A stretch of 64,000 bases of DNA from Thalassovita sp. (GCA_017792425.1 CP051233.1:2660319-2724318), one strand, 5' to 3'; numbered from the stretch's first letter, positions 1 through 9,634 are shown. The notes: generated by a model not told the origin, from the letters alone. Numbers and translations: made by a program.

Positions 1-922
1 GGTGCGCTATGGTACCATGCGGGACAACGTGCTGGGCCTGCAGGTGGTGCTGGCAGACGGGCGGATCATCCGCACCGGCACCCGCGCCCGCAAAACCAGC
101 GCCGGCTATGACCTGACCGGCCTGTTCGTCGGCGCCGAGGGCACGTTGGGCCTGATCACCGAACTGACCCTGCGCCTGCGCGGCCAGCCAGAGGCGATCA
201 CCGCCGCCGTCTGCGCCTTCGACCGGATCGAGGATGCCGTGGCCGCCGTGATCGACACGATCCAGATGGGCATTCCGATGGCGCGGATCGAATTCGTGGA
301 CGCCGCCACCGCCGCAGCCTTCAACGCCTACTCGGGGTCGGCCATGCCCGAATGCCCGCACCTGATGGTGGAATTCCACGGGTCCGAACAGGGGGTGCAG
401 GAACAGGCCCAGACCTTCGGCGACATCGTCGCGGATCACGGCGCCAAGGGCTTCGACTGGGCGCATAAGCCAGAGGACCGCAACGCGCTCTGGACGATGC
501 GCCACCATGCGCACTGGGCGGTCATGGCCTCGAAACCCGGCGCGCGATCCATCGTCACTGACATCTGCGTGCCCATTTCGAAACTGGCGCAGGCGGTGAA
601 CGAAACCCACGCGGATATTCAGGCATCCCCGATCACCGGGCCGATCCTGGGGCACGTAGGCGACGGGAATTTCCATTCGATCCTGCTGTTCGACCCCGCC
701 AACCCCGCCGAGGAGAAAGCCGCCGAAGACCTGGCCCACCGCATGGTCGAACGCGCCCTGGCCCTGGGCGGGACCGCGACCGGTGAACACGGGATCGGCG
801 TGGGCAAGCTGAAATACATGCAGGCTGAACATGGCGATGCCTGGGGCGTGATGGGCCAGATCAAACAGGCGCTGGACCCGCAGAACATCATGAACCCCGG
901 CAAGATGGTGCGCCGGAACTGA
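1..922 (+). CDS. FAD-linked 2-hydroxyacid dehydrogenase (GlcD/Dld type), 3' part
   Basis: The gene runs in from the left edge, so the N-terminus is missing; the visible frame starts at base 2 with VRYGTMRDNVLG, which lies inside the FAD-binding-4 (PP-loop-like) domain. Family hallmarks seen are the GAEGTLGLIT segment, the metal/substrate motif GHVGDGNFH and the C-terminal TGEHGIGVGK followed by DPQNIMNPGKM. This is the D-lactate dehydrogenase (cytochrome) / glycolate oxidase GlcD family, which oxidises a 2-hydroxyacid to the 2-oxoacid with FAD. The exact substrate cannot be told from this fragment. The stop codon abuts the stop of the convergent recN within the palindrome TGATCA. Family assignment is secure, substrate is not. 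Confidence 0.9.
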   Translation, partial: VRYGTMRDNVLGLQVVLADGRIIRTGTRARKTSAGYDLTGLFVGAEGTLGLITELTLRLRGQPEAITAAVCAFDRIEDAVAAVIDTIQMGIPMARIEFVDAATAAAFNAYSGSAMPECPHLMVEFHGSEQGVQEQAQTFGDIVADHGAKGFDWAHKPEDRNALWTMRHHAHWAVMASKPGARSIVTDICVPISKLAQAVNETHADIQASPITGPILGHVGDGNFHSILLFDPANPAEEKAAEDLAHRMVERALALGGTATGEHGIGVGKLKYMQAEHGDAWGVMGQIKQALDPQNIMNPGKMVRRN

Positions 923-2572
923 TCAGCCCGCCAGCAACGCCTTGGCCGCGCCGCGCGCCTCTTCGGTGACCGTATCGCCGGACACCATGCGGGCGATTTC
1001 ATCCACCCGCTCTTCGGGTGACAGCGGCACGACGGTAGAGGTGGTCATCTCTCCCTCGACCCGCTTTTCCACCCGCCAGTGATGCGCCCCAAGCGCCGCC
1101 ACTTGTGGCGAATGGGTCACCACCAGCACCTGCCCGTTCTGCGCAAGGCTCGCCAGACGCCGCCCCACCGCATCCGCCGTCGCCCCGCCGACGCCCCGGT
1201 CAATCTCGTCAAAGATCATGGTCACGCCGTCCTGCTGCTGGCTCAGGCAGACCTTCAGCGCCAGCAGGAACCGGCTGAGTTCGCCACCCGACGCGATCTT
1301 GGCCAGCGGCCCGGCAGGCGCGCCGGGGTTGGTGGCGACGGTGAAAGCCACAGTGTCCGCCCCGTCAGGCCCCGCGTCCCCCGAGGTGACCTGCGTGTGA
1401 AACAGCGCCCGTTCCATCTTCAGCGGCGTCAATTCCGTTGATACCGCCTTGTCCAGCCGGGCCGCCGCATCCTGCCGGGCCGCCGTCAGCGTTTCTGCCG
1501 CCGCCTGATAGGCCGCCTGCGCATGGGTCAGTTCCATTTGCAGCCGCTGCAGATCGGCGTCGCCCTGATCCAACGCTTGCAGCCGGTCGTGCAAATCCTC
1601 GGACAAGGCCCCCAGGTCGTCCGGCAGCACCCCATGCTTGCGGGCGGCGGCACGGATCGCAAACAGGCGTTCCTCGGTCTCTTCCAATTCGTGCGGGTTG
1701 AACTGCAGCCGGTCCAGCGCGGATTCGACCCCGGCCGAGGCGTCGGACAGTTCCGCAAAGGCTCGCCCCAGCGCATCTATCGCGGCGTCCAGCGCGCCTT
1801 CGGCCTTGTCCGCGACGCCTTCCAACCAGCGCAGCGCATCGCCCATCGCGCCCTCTGCCCCGTCGCTTCCCAGCGCGTTCATCGCCTTGGCGACGTCATC
1901 GCGGATTCGTTCCGCGCCCTGCATCATGCGGCGGCGGGTGTCCAGTTCGGTTTCCTCGCCCGGTTCCGGCGCCAGCTTGGACAGCTCGTCGACCGCGTGG
2001 CGCAGGAAATCCTCCTCCTTGCGGATCTCGGCCAGCGCGGCCTCTGCCTGCGCCAGCGCCTTGCGCCGCCGGGACAGGTCGCGCCAGGTGTCGCGCACCT
2101 GGTCCTGCAATTCGGGATAGGCCCCGAAGGCATCCAGCAGCGCGCGGTGTCCCTTCGGGTCCAGCAATCCCCGGTCATCGTGCTGGCCGTGCAATTCGAT
2201 CAACGTATCCGACAGCGCGCGCAGCACTTCACCGGAACAGCGCCTGTCGTTGACCCAAGCCGTCTTGCGCCCGTCCCGCGCATTCACCCGGCGCAGGATC
2301 AGCTCTTCACCACCAGGCAATCCGGCCTCTGCCAGCACGCCATGCGCGGCGTGCCCCCTGGGCAGGTCGAAAACGGCCACCACCTCGCCCTGATCGGCAC
2401 CCGCGCGCACCAGTTCGGCCCGCCCGCGCCAACCCAGCACGAACCCCAGCGAATCCAGCAGGATCGACTTGCCCGCCCCGGTTTCCCCGGTCAGCACGTT
2501 CAGCCCCGGCTGAAACTCCAGATCCAGCCGGTCGATGATCAGCATATCGCGGATTTCGACGCTTCTCAGCAT
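923..2572 (-). CDS. recN: DNA repair protein RecN
   Basis: RecN is an SMC-like ATPase acting in double-strand break repair. The 549-residue protein begins MLRSVEIRDMLIID and has a Walker A motif GETGAGKS at residues 29-36. A long coiled-coil central part follows, then the C-terminal ABC signature LAKIASGGELSRFLLALK and Walker B MIFDEIDRGVGG with the D-loop. Length fits the family. It is the last gene of the minus-strand cell-wall/division run, 34 bp after bamD, so it is probably co-transcribed with bamD. No GTTC-N7-GTTC SOS box is visible in the short bamD-recN gap. Within its coding strand there is a GGAGGAGG tract (plus-strand 2011-2018) complementary to the CCUCCUCCC loops of the sRNA array at 56924-57286. 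Confidence 0.97.
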   Translation of the reverse strand: MLRSVEIRDMLIIDRLDLEFQPGLNVLTGETGAGKSILLDSLGFVLGWRGRAELVRAGADQGEVVAVFDLPRGHAAHGVLAEAGLPGGEELILRRVNARDGRKTAWVNDRRCSGEVLRALSDTLIELHGQHDDRGLLDPKGHRALLDAFGAYPELQDQVRDTWRDLSRRRKALAQAEAALAEIRKEEDFLRHAVDELSKLAPEPGEETELDTRRRMMQGAERIRDDVAKAMNALGSDGAEGAMGDALRWLEGVADKAEGALDAAIDALGRAFAELSDASAGVESALDRLQFNPHELEETEERLFAIRAAARKHGVLPDDLGALSEDLHDRLQALDQGDADLQRLQMELTHAQAAYQAAAETLTAARQDAAARLDKAVSTELTPLKMERALFHTQVTSGDAGPDGADTVAFTVATNPGAPAGPLAKIASGGELSRFLLALKVCLSQQQDGVTMIFDEIDRGVGGATADAVGRRLASLAQNGQVLVVTHSPQVAALGAHHWRVEKRVEGEMTTSTVVPLSPEERVDEIARMVSGDTVTEEARGAAKALLAG

Positions 2573-2606
2573 CAGAGCGCCCCCAAGAACTCGGCCCCGG
2601 CAGAGG

Positions 2607-3452
2607 TCAGAGCCACTGGCCCTTGATCATCTGGCGATAGACCTTGCTCAGCCAGTTGTTGCCCTTCTGCTTCAACTCCAGCCCGCGGCCGGTCAACAGC
2701 TTATAGCCGTCCTCGTACCATTCGGTGGACTGGAAGTTATGCCCAAGGATGGCCCCGGCGGTCTGCGCCTCGTCGGTCAGGCCCAGCGACAGGTACGCCT
2801 CGATCAGCCGGTACAACGCCTCGGCCGTGTGGCTGGTGGTCTGGAAATCCTCTACCACGACGCGGAACCGGTTGATCGCAGCAGTGTAATGGTCACGGCG
2901 CAGATAGTACCGGCCCACTTCCATTTCCTTGCCCGCCAAGTGGTCAAAGGCCAGGTCGAACTTCAGGATGGCAGAGCGCGCGTATTCACTGTCGGGATAG
3001 CGTTCGATCACCGTGCGCAGCGCCTGCAGCGCCTGGAACGTCAACCCCTGGTCGCGCCCGATCTCGTCGATCTGGTCATAATAGCTCAGCGCCAGCAGGT
3101 ATTGCGCATAGGCCGCATCATCCGATGTCGGATAGAAATCCACATAGCGTTGCGCTGCCGACCGGCTATTTTCGTATTCCTTGGCCTTGTGATAGGCAAA
3201 CGCCTGCATGATCAGCGCGCGCTTGGCCCAGTCGGAATAGGGGTACAGACGTTCAATCTCGGAATAGAAGAACGCGGCGCGGCTGGGCCGGTTGCGTTCC
3301 ATCTCGAATTCACCGCGGCCAAAGATCTGTTCGGCAGAGTAGGTTTCCAGCGGCACCTCGCCGCGTTCCACGGCGCTGCCACCACACCCGGCCAGCACGG
3401 CAAGCGCCACAGTCATACCGAAGAACCATTTCCGCGATCCGCCGCCTGTCAT
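2607..3452 (-). CDS. bamD: Outer membrane assembly lipoprotein BamD
   Basis: BamD (ComL/YfiO) is a lipoprotein of the BAM complex that inserts beta-barrel proteins into the outer membrane. The 281-residue product starts with a lipoprotein signal, lipobox LAGC at residues 20-23, so Cys23 is the predicted lipidated residue. The body is TPR-like: repeated helices such as RAAFFYSEIERLYPYSDWAKRA, SRSAAQRYVDFYPTSDDAAYA and the conserved ALQALRTVIERYPDSEYA segment. It lies between lpxC and recN, the usual alphaproteobacterial order lpxC-bamD-recN. A GC-rich hairpin with a short T run sits between lpxC and bamD (3477-3497), so bamD-recN may have its own promoter. Confidence 0.95.
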   Translation of the reverse strand: MTGGGSRKWFFGMTVALAVLAGCGGSAVERGEVPLETYSAEQIFGRGEFEMERNRPSRAAFFYSEIERLYPYSDWAKRALIMQAFAYHKAKEYENSRSAAQRYVDFYPTSDDAAYAQYLLALSYYDQIDEIGRDQGLTFQALQALRTVIERYPDSEYARSAILKFDLAFDHLAGKEMEVGRYYLRRDHYTAAINRFRVVVEDFQTTSHTAEALYRLIEAYLSLGLTDEAQTAGAILGHNFQSTEWYEDGYKLLTGRGLELKQKGNNWLSKVYRQMIKGQWL

Positions 3453-3476
3453 GCCGATACTACCCTCGTCTGCACA

Positions 3477-3497
3477 AAACGGGGGGCGCTGCCCCCC
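3477..3497 (-). terminator. Hairpin terminator after lpxC
   Basis: The palindrome GGGGGGC-GCT-GCCCCCC at 3481-3497 is followed, reading the minus strand, by GTTTTG. It lies 81 bp after the lpxC stop and 25 bp before the bamD start. The G-rich GGGGGCGCTGCCCCC core recurs at 59743-59757, so it also resembles an intergenic repeat. Confidence 0.55.
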
Positions 3498-3577
3498 TGC
3501 TCAAACTGGTCCTAGCACAGATTTTTTCGGTGCAAAACGCCTTTGGTGTTTTTCGGCACATGCAAGCCCGCCGCGCT

Positions 3578-4498
3578 TCAGGCGACGGCTGGCATCTCGT
3601 CCAAATGGACGCCGACACCGGGCAAACGGGCCATCTTCCCAGCATCGCAGGACACCATGCGGAACGCCTCTGGATCGGCGAACAGCGCCCGCAGCAGGTC
3701 ATTCGTCAGCGCGTGACCGGCCCGGAAACCGGTATAGCGGCCCAGAATCGGCGCGCCCGCCAGTGCCAGATCGCCAAGCGCGTCCAGCATCTTGTGACGG
3801 ACGGGTTCATCGGCATGGCGCAGGCCGCCGGGGCTCAGGACCAGGTTGCCTTCGACGACAACCGCGTTTTCCATGGTGCCGCCCAGGGCCAGCCCATGCG
3901 CGTGCATGTAATCGACATCGGCCTTGCGGCAAAAGGTCCGGCTGTCGCACAGTTCGCGGACAAACGACCCGTTCGACATCTTCAGCGTTTTCTTCTGCAC
4001 GCCGATGGCGGCGTCCTCGAAATCAATGTGAAAGTCTATGGTCAGGTCGTGGCCCGGCTCCAGCCGCGCCCAAGCGTCGCCGCGGCGAACCTCGACGGGT
4101 TTCAGAACCTCGATCGCGCGCACGGCCACCGGCTGTTCGGTCAGGCCACGCAACAGAAAGGCCCGCACGAACGGGGCAGAGCTGCCGTCCATGATCGGAA
4201 CCTCGGGGCCGTCGATTTCAATCAGGGCGTTGTGGATGCCGCACCCGGCCAGCGCGGCCATGATGTGTTCCACGGTGGAAACACTGGTGCCAGCGGCGTT
4301 TTCCAGCTTGGTGCACAGCGGTGACTGATTTACAGCGTCCCAGCGCGCCGGGATCAGCGCATCGGCGAACAGCACATCGGTCCGCTTGAACCACACCCCA
4401 TACTCGGGCGAAGCCGGACGGACGGTCATGCGCGCGGTCTTACCCGAATGCAGCCCGACGCCGGTAAAAGTGACCGAAGATTTCAAGGTATGTTGCAA
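3578..4498 (-). CDS. lpxC: UDP-3-O-acyl-N-acetylglucosamine deacetylase LpxC
   Basis: LpxC is the zinc hydrolase of the committed step of lipid A synthesis. The 306-residue protein opens MQHTLKSSVTFTGVGLHSG, and shows the zinc ligands in STVEHIM (His78) and RHKMLDALGDL (His235, Asp239), plus the catalytic-region DGSSAPF. Length is normal. It follows ftsZ on the same strand but is separated by a strong terminator and a 205-bp gap (4499-4703), so lpxC should have its own promoter there. Its presence indicates a lipopolysaccharide-bearing Gram-negative host. Confidence 0.97.
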   Translation of the reverse strand: MQHTLKSSVTFTGVGLHSGKTARMTVRPASPEYGVWFKRTDVLFADALIPARWDAVNQSPLCTKLENAAGTSVSTVEHIMAALAGCGIHNALIEIDGPEVPIMDGSSAPFVRAFLLRGLTEQPVAVRAIEVLKPVEVRRGDAWARLEPGHDLTIDFHIDFEDAAIGVQKKTLKMSNGSFVRELCDSRTFCRKADVDYMHAHGLALGGTMENAVVVEGNLVLSPGGLRHADEPVRHKMLDALGDLALAGAPILGRYTGFRAGHALTNDLLRALFADPEAFRMVSCDAGKMARLPGVGVHLDEMPAVA

Positions 4499-4651
4499 GG
4501 TGTGTCCCCAATGCCTTAGCGGCCTTTTTGCCTGTGGCCTTTAAATACGTGTGACACTCCAAACCCACAATTCAATCTTTGTAACGTTATGAAACATCAT
4601 TGTTGGCCACCGGCGTATTACCGCCTACATCCAGCACAACCCTTTGTGAAC

Positions 4652-4680
4652 AAAAGAAAAAGCCGCCCATTTGGGCGGCT
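4652..4680 (-). terminator. Intrinsic terminator of ftsZ
   Basis: On the minus strand the stem AGCCGCCC / GGGCGGCT (plus-strand arms 4661-4668 and 4673-4680, loop of 4) is followed directly by TTTTTCTTTTG. It sits 23 bp after the ftsZ stop. Stem, loop and T-run are all textbook, so this probably ends the ftsQAZ transcript. Confidence 0.9.
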
Positions 4681-4703
4681 TTCACGTCACTTGTGACCCT
4701 GGG

Positions 4704-6341
4704 TTAATTGGCCTGTCGGCGCAGGAAAGCCGGGATTTCGATGCGGTCCTGATCGGGGTCCGCCGCCTTGGGTTCCGCCGGTTGCACCTGCGGTTGCTGC
4801 CGTGCGGCGGTCTGCGGGGCGGCTTCGTGGCCGTGTCCGGTCATCCGGTTGATCAGGTTGTTCAGGCCGAAACGGGGACGTTCCGCATCCGCCTTGGGGG
4901 CCACCCCCGCAGGGCGCGACGCCACCGGCGCGGCCGGGCGCTGTGCAGCGGACGGGGCTTTCTGAACGGCTGCCTGCAGTCGCGCCATCGCCTCGGGCGA
5001 AGGCGTTCCGGCGCTTGGTGCGCGCGGGGCGACAAAGCTTTCGGCCGGGGCGTCCTCTACCTCACGCTGCGGCTGGAAAGAGGCGACCTGCGGGCGATAG
5101 GCCGGCGGCGGCAGATCGTCCGTCACCTCGTATTCGTCCTCGTATTCCGGCTCCAGCGCGACCGGCGCGGGCTTGGCGGGTTCCAGGTCTGGGAACAGGG
5201 TCTGCTCGGGTTCTGCCTGAACCTGCGCCGGGGCCTGTGTCTGGGCCTGAACCGGGACCGGCGCCGGGGTGGCGGCAACCGCAGCGGGCGCTTCGCGCTT
5301 TTCCTCGGCGGTGACGGTCTGTTTCAGCGGAGCGGCCATGGACCGGCGCGGCACGGGAACTTCCTGCACGACCTCGGTCGCGTCGATGCCAGTGGCGACG
5401 ACGGACACGCGCATCGCGCCTTCCAAATCCGGGTCCATGGTGGAACCGACGATGATGTTGGCGTCCGGGTCCACCTCTTCGCGGATGCGGTTGGCGGCTT
5501 CGTCCAGTTCGAACAGGGTCAGGTCGTGGCCGCCGGTGATGTTGATCAGCACGCCTTTGGCGCCTTTCAGGCTGATCTCGTCCAGCAACGGGTTGGCAAT
5601 CGCCTTTTCGGCGGCCTGGATGGCGCGGTCTTCGCCGGTCGCTTCGCCGGTGCCCATCATCGCCTTGCCCATCTCATCCATGACCGAACGCACGTCGGCA
5701 AAGTCGAGGTTGATCAGGCCGGGTTTGACCATCAGGTCGGTCACCCCCTTGACGCCCTGGTACAGAACGTCGTCGGCCATGGCGAAGGCTTCGGTAAAGG
5801 TGGTTTTCTCGTTGGCCAGCCGGAACAGGTTCTGGTTCGGGATGATGATCAGGGTATCGACCATCTTTTGCAGGGTTTCCACGCCATCCTCGGCCTGGCG
5901 CATCCGCTTGGCGCCTTCGAACTGGAAGGGCTTGGTCACCACGCCGACGGTCAGCACGCCCAGTTCACGCGCGGCCTGCGCGATGATCGGGGCCGCGCCC
6001 GTGCCGGTGCCGCCGCCCATGCCGGCGGTGATGAAGCACATGTGTGCGCCCGCCAGGTGATCGACGATCTGTTCGATGCTTTCCTCGGCCGCGGCAGCGC
6101 CAACCGACGCCCGCGCCCCTGCGCCCAGCCCCTCGGTCACCTTCACGCCCAGTTGGATGCGGTTGTCGGCTTTCGACTGCTGCAACGCTTGCGCATCGGT
6201 GTTGGCAACGACGAAATCCACGCCCGCCAGTTGTTTCTGGATCATGTTGTTGACGGCATTGCCGCCAGCGCCGCCCACACCGAAAACGGTGATACGGGGT
6301 TTCAATTCTTCCTGACCGGGCACCGAGAGGTTCAATGTCAT
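4704..6341 (-). CDS. ftsZ: Cell division protein FtsZ
   Basis: FtsZ is the tubulin-like GTPase that forms the division ring. The 545-residue product has [13 protein letters not shown] near residues 21-33, the tubulin signature GGGTGTG at 109-115 and the T7-loop [13 protein letters not shown]. After the GTPase core comes a long Pro/Ala/Gln-rich linker of roughly 200 residues. It ends in a conserved C-terminal peptide, [14 protein letters not shown], which in the family binds FtsA. The long linker explains why it is much longer than the roughly 380-residue E. coli protein and is usual for alphaproteobacteria. ftsA lies upstream with a 177-bp gap that can hold a separate ftsZ promoter. A ribosome site AGGCGG precedes the ATG. 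Confidence 0.98.
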   Translation of the reverse strand: MTLNLSVPGQEELKPRITVFGVGGAGGNAVNNMIQKQLAGVDFVVANTDAQALQQSKADNRIQLGVKVTEGLGAGARASVGAAAAEESIEQIVDHLAGAHMCFITAGMGGGTGTGAAPIIAQAARELGVLTVGVVTKPFQFEGAKRMRQAEDGVETLQKMVDTLIIIPNQNLFRLANEKTTFTEAFAMADDVLYQGVKGVTDLMVKPGLINLDFADVRSVMDEMGKAMMGTGEATGEDRAIQAAEKAIANPLLDEISLKGAKGVLINITGGHDLTLFELDEAANRIREEVDPDANIIVGSTMDPDLEGAMRVSVVATGIDATEVVQEVPVPRRSMAAPLKQTVTAEEKREAPAAVAATPAPVPVQAQTQAPAQVQAEPEQTLFPDLEPAKPAPVALEPEYEDEYEVTDDLPPPAYRPQVASFQPQREVEDAPAESFVAPRAPSAGTPSPEAMARLQAAVQKAPSAAQRPAAPVASRPAGVAPKADAERPRFGLNNLINRMTGHGHEAAPQTAARQQPQVQPAEPKAADPDQDRIEIPAFLRRQAN

Positions 6342-6518
6342 TGATCTGTCCGCCTGATGTTAGCCTGCCTGTCGCAGGCGGTTTTTCTGCCTATTGGGGG
6401 ACATTGTTACCCAGAACGACGGCGATCGTCACGCGAAAAAGCGCGAAAAGACCACAAAATATGGGATATTTTGCAGTGCAGCTACGCGGGATTTCGCCGA
6501 AACGTGCAGATATAGCGG

Positions 6519-7853
6519 TTACCAGTTGTCCCGAAACCATTTGACAGCGCGGCGCAGCGACCGCCCCGGGTAGCGTTCGACCGGCAGGTCGAAATCCCAC
6601 CATTCGTCCTGCGGATGGGCCGCGAACAGGCACAACCCGACCGCGCTGGCAAAGCTGGGGCCTGTCGCCGCCTGCGGCAGCCCGTGAACGCGCAGCGGAC
6701 GGCCCAGCCGCACCTGGTGGCCCAGGATCCGGCTGGCCAGCCCGTCCAGTCCGGGGATCTGGCTGCCACCGCCTGTCAGGACGATCTGCTGGCTGGGCAG
6801 ATGTTCGAACCCGGCGGCGTCCAGCCGGGCGCGCACCTCTTCCAGGATTTCCTCGACCCGGGGGCGCATGATGCCGATCAGTTCGGCCCGGCTGACGCTG
6901 CGCCGGTCATGCTCCCAATCGCCGGTATCCCCGGCAAGGTCGATCATCTCGCGGTCATCCATGCCGGTGGCGACGACGCCGCCGTAAAAGGTCTTGATCC
7001 GTTCCGCCGTGGCAAAGGGTACCGACAGGCCCATGGAAATGTCGCCGGTGACGTGATCGCCGCCCATGCGCACGGTGTCGGCATAGATCATGTGCCGCTT
7101 CATGAAGATCGACAGGCTGGTCGCGCCGCCGCCCATGTCGATACAGGCGGCCCCCAGTTCCTGTTCGTCCTCCACCAGCGCCGAAATCCCCGCCACATAG
7201 GCGGACGAGGCAACCCCGGCCAGTTCCAGATCACAGCGTTTCACGCAATGCGCCAGGTTCTGCACGGCGGTGGCGTCCACGGTCAGCATGTGCATGTCGG
7301 TGGACAGCATCTGCCCGATCTGCCCGCGCGGGTCCGACAGGCCAGACCGGTGGTCCAGCGCGAAATTCACCGGATGGGCGTGCAGCACCTCGCGGCCCAT
7401 GCCGTAATCCGGCACCTCGCAGGACGCCAGCACGCGGCTGATATCCTGGTCGCTGACGATGTTGCCCTCTACGTCAATGGACCCGGCCAGCCCATAGCTG
7501 CGCGGTTCCGCCCCCGAAAAACAGGCGATCACGTGGTCCACCCGGATATTCGCCATCTTCTGCGCGCTCTGGATCGCGGTGCGAATGGCGCGCTCGGTTT
7601 CCTGCATCGCCTCGATTTCCCCGAACCGCACCCCGCGCGACCGGGTCGAGGCCGCGCCAATCACCCGGAACCCCGCCTGCCCCGCCATCGGCCCGACGCC
7701 ATCCGCCTCGTTCAACCGGTCCGCGCCGTCAAAGCGCAGCACCAGGCAGGCGATCTTGGAACTGCCCACGTCGAGGATCGCGACCACGCCGCGCTGCATC
7801 GCCGCTTTCCGCATGTTGCGCATTGCGCGCTGAGACTCGTATAGCTCGGTCAT
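6519..7853 (-). CDS. ftsA: Cell division protein FtsA
   Basis: FtsA is the actin-like ATPase that tethers FtsZ to the membrane. The 444-residue protein begins with a basic amphipathic stretch and then the phosphate-1 motif AILDVGSSKIACLV. It carries the SHS2-type 1C domain, the phosphate-2 region ACIDMGGGATSLSIF and the adenosine motif IVLTGGGSQIPGL. The start lies 6 bp after the ftsQ stop, so the two are translationally close. A canonical short C-terminal amphipathic helix is not obvious; the end reads RRAVKWFRDNW, which is aromatic and basic and could serve as membrane anchor (inference). Confidence 0.96.
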   Translation of the reverse strand: MTELYESQRAMRNMRKAAMQRGVVAILDVGSSKIACLVLRFDGADRLNEADGVGPMAGQAGFRVIGAASTRSRGVRFGEIEAMQETERAIRTAIQSAQKMANIRVDHVIACFSGAEPRSYGLAGSIDVEGNIVSDQDISRVLASCEVPDYGMGREVLHAHPVNFALDHRSGLSDPRGQIGQMLSTDMHMLTVDATAVQNLAHCVKRCDLELAGVASSAYVAGISALVEDEQELGAACIDMGGGATSLSIFMKRHMIYADTVRMGGDHVTGDISMGLSVPFATAERIKTFYGGVVATGMDDREMIDLAGDTGDWEHDRRSVSRAELIGIMRPRVEEILEEVRARLDAAGFEHLPSQQIVLTGGGSQIPGLDGLASRILGHQVRLGRPLRVHGLPQAATGPSFASAVGLCLFAAHPQDEWWDFDLPVERYPGRSLRRAVKWFRDNW

Positions 7854-7859
7854 TTTCCG

Positions 7860-8726
7860 TCAGTCTCCTGCACTGATCTTCTTGATCCGCCACCACTGCT
7901 GCACCGCATCCGGGTTCATCCGAATGGTCGGGCGTGACGCGATGCGCATATCCACATGCGCCAGGTCGCGCGCCATCATGTCCTGTGACTGGTTCAACAT
8001 CAGGACGCGCTCCAGCGCCTGCACCGGGTTGTCCGCCGGCAGCAGCACGCGCTGACCACGGTCCAGCACCACGTCCCAGCGCCGGTCCCCCATCCGCACC
8101 AGCCCGCGCATCCGGTCCGCCAGCGGCCCGGCGGCGCGCAAGATCTGCAACGCCTCTTTTACCGTGCGGTCGGCGCCGGCCCCGGCGATCACCGGCAGAT
8201 CCTTGTGTTCCTGCCGCTCTCCGGCCTCGCCCACGTAATTGCCCTCGGCGTCCAGCAGCGCCAACCCCTGCGCGGATCGCCACAGCACCACCGGCACCCG
8301 TTCCTTCAGGTCCACCTGCAGCACGCCGCCCGGTTTGATCCGCACGCTGGCATCGGCCACGGCGGGCAACTCCATGATCGTTTCGCGGATTTCCTCCAGC
8401 GACAGGTCGAACGAGCTGATCGGGAAATCAATCGACACGATTTCGCGGATATCCTCGGCGATTTCGGGGCTGGCCCCGTCCACCACCATCAGCTTGACCA
8501 TGAACTCTGGCCGGGATTCGATCTGGTGGCGAATGTCTGTGATCGCAAGGCGGATTTCATCCACCCGCGCGTCATCGGACAGGTAGATGGACGCGCCCCC
8601 CAGCGCCAGCGTGAACGGCAGCCCCACGCGCAGCATTCCCCGCACCAGCGGGGTCAGCATCATGCGCTGCATCCGATAGGCCAGCCGCGACGGCGCCGGG
8701 TCGGATTTGCGGATCACCTGTTGCAC
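7860..8726 (-). CDS. ftsQ: Cell division protein FtsQ
   Basis: FtsQ is a bitopic inner-membrane protein of the divisome that links FtsL/FtsB to the rest. I place the start at a GTG (8724-8726) giving VQQVIRKSDPAPS, because GGAGGA (8733-8738) lies 6 bases upstream and this overlaps the ddl stop by 13 bp. A longer in-frame extension to 8906 would run deep through ddl and is not family-like. The 288-residue product has one membrane segment near residues 25-50, a POTRA-like region (VDEIRLAITDIRHQIES) and the FtsQ beta domain with LPAVADASVRIKPGGVLQVDLKE split here for brevity. It is preceded by ddl and followed by ftsA. Confidence 0.92.
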   Translation of the reverse strand: MQQVIRKSDPAPSRLAYRMQRMMLTPLVRGMLRVGLPFTLALGGASIYLSDDARVDEIRLAITDIRHQIESRPEFMVKLMVVDGASPEIAEDIREIVSIDFPISSFDLSLEEIRETIMELPAVADASVRIKPGGVLQVDLKERVPVVLWRSAQGLALLDAEGNYVGEAGERQEHKDLPVIAGAGADRTVKEALQILRAAGPLADRMRGLVRMGDRRWDVVLDRGQRVLLPADNPVQALERVLMLNQSQDMMARDLAHVDMRIASRPTIRMNPDAVQQWWRIKKISAGD

Positions 8727-9634
8727 GAGGCATCCTCCACCATCCAGCGGCACAACTGGCCAAAGCCGATCCCCACCTTGTCCGCCTGTTCGGGGCTCAG
8801 CGACGTCGGAGTCATCCCCGGCTGCGTGTTGGTTTCCAGCAGGATCAGCCCATCCAGCCCGCGCGCCTCGTCCCAGCGGAAATCGGTGCGGCTGACACCC
8901 CGGCACCCCAGCGCATCATGCGCGCGCAGGGCATAATCCATGCAGGCATCGAAAATCTGTTGCGGGATGTCGGCGGGGACGACGTGATACGACCCGCCCG
9001 CCGCGTATTTCGCGTGATAGTCATACCAGCCGTCGGTCACGATATCCGTCACCGTCAGCGCCCGGTTGCCCATCACCGTCGTGGTCAACTCGCGCCCCGG
9101 CACGTATTGCTCGACCATCACGATTTCGGGCATGTCCTCGGACAGCACGGGGGGACCATTGGCGGCCTCCTGCACGATATAGACCCCGACCGACGACCCC
9201 TCGTTATAGGGTTTCACCACGTAGGGCGGCTGCATCACATGGCGCGCCTCAACCTCGGCCTTGCAGGCCAGCAGGCTGTCGGCCACCGGCAACCCGGCGG
9301 CGCGGTAGACCTGCTTGGTGCGCTCCTTGTCCATCGCCAGCGCCGACGCCAGCACGCCCGAATGGGTATAGGGAATCTTCAGCCATTCCAGCAGCCCCTG
9401 CACGCAGCCATCCTCGCCCCAGCGGCCATGCAGGGCGTTGAAAACCACGTCGGGCTGGATGTCGGCCAGTCGCGCAGGCAGATCGGGGCCGGCATCGACC
9501 TCGATCACCTGAAAACCTTCTCCCGTCAGGGCCTTGGCGCATTCACGCCCGGATGACAAGGACACCTCGCGCTCGGCCGAGGGGCCACCCATCAACACCG
9601 CCACTTTCGGGGTTGTCCTGCTCGACATACCCAC
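8714..9634 (-). CDS. ddl: D-alanine--D-alanine ligase
   Basis: Ddl makes the D-Ala-D-Ala dipeptide for the peptidoglycan stem, using ATP. The 306-residue ATP-grasp protein shows VAVLMGGPSAEREVSL at the N-terminus, NALHGRWGEDG, the KPYNEGSSVGV loop that covers the active site, and the magnesium-binding end LLETNTQPGMT. Length matches DdlB. It overlaps ftsQ at its 3' end. A 90-bp gap to murB upstream holds two small GC-rich inverted repeats (GGCCCG/CGGGCC and GGGGC/GCCCC) without a T-run, so no terminator is called there. Confidence 0.97.
   Translation of the reverse strand: MGMSSRTTPKVAVLMGGPSAEREVSLSSGRECAKALTGEGFQVIEVDAGPDLPARLADIQPDVVFNALHGRWGEDGCVQGLLEWLKIPYTHSGVLASALAMDKERTKQVYRAAGLPVADSLLACKAEVEARHVMQPPYVVKPYNEGSSVGVYIVQEAANGPPVLSEDMPEIVMVEQYVPGRELTTTVMGNRALTVTDIVTDGWYDYHAKYAAGGSYHVVPADIPQQIFDACMDYALRAHDALGCRGVSRTDFRWDEARGLDGLILLETNTQPGMTPTSLSPEQADKVGIGFGQLCRWMVEDASCNR

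Noticed and set aside
2573..2606. A LexA box before recN, expected because recN is often in the SOS regulon.
   Set aside because: No GTTC-N7-GTTC or its complement is present in the short gap; recN seems to be read from the bamD transcript.
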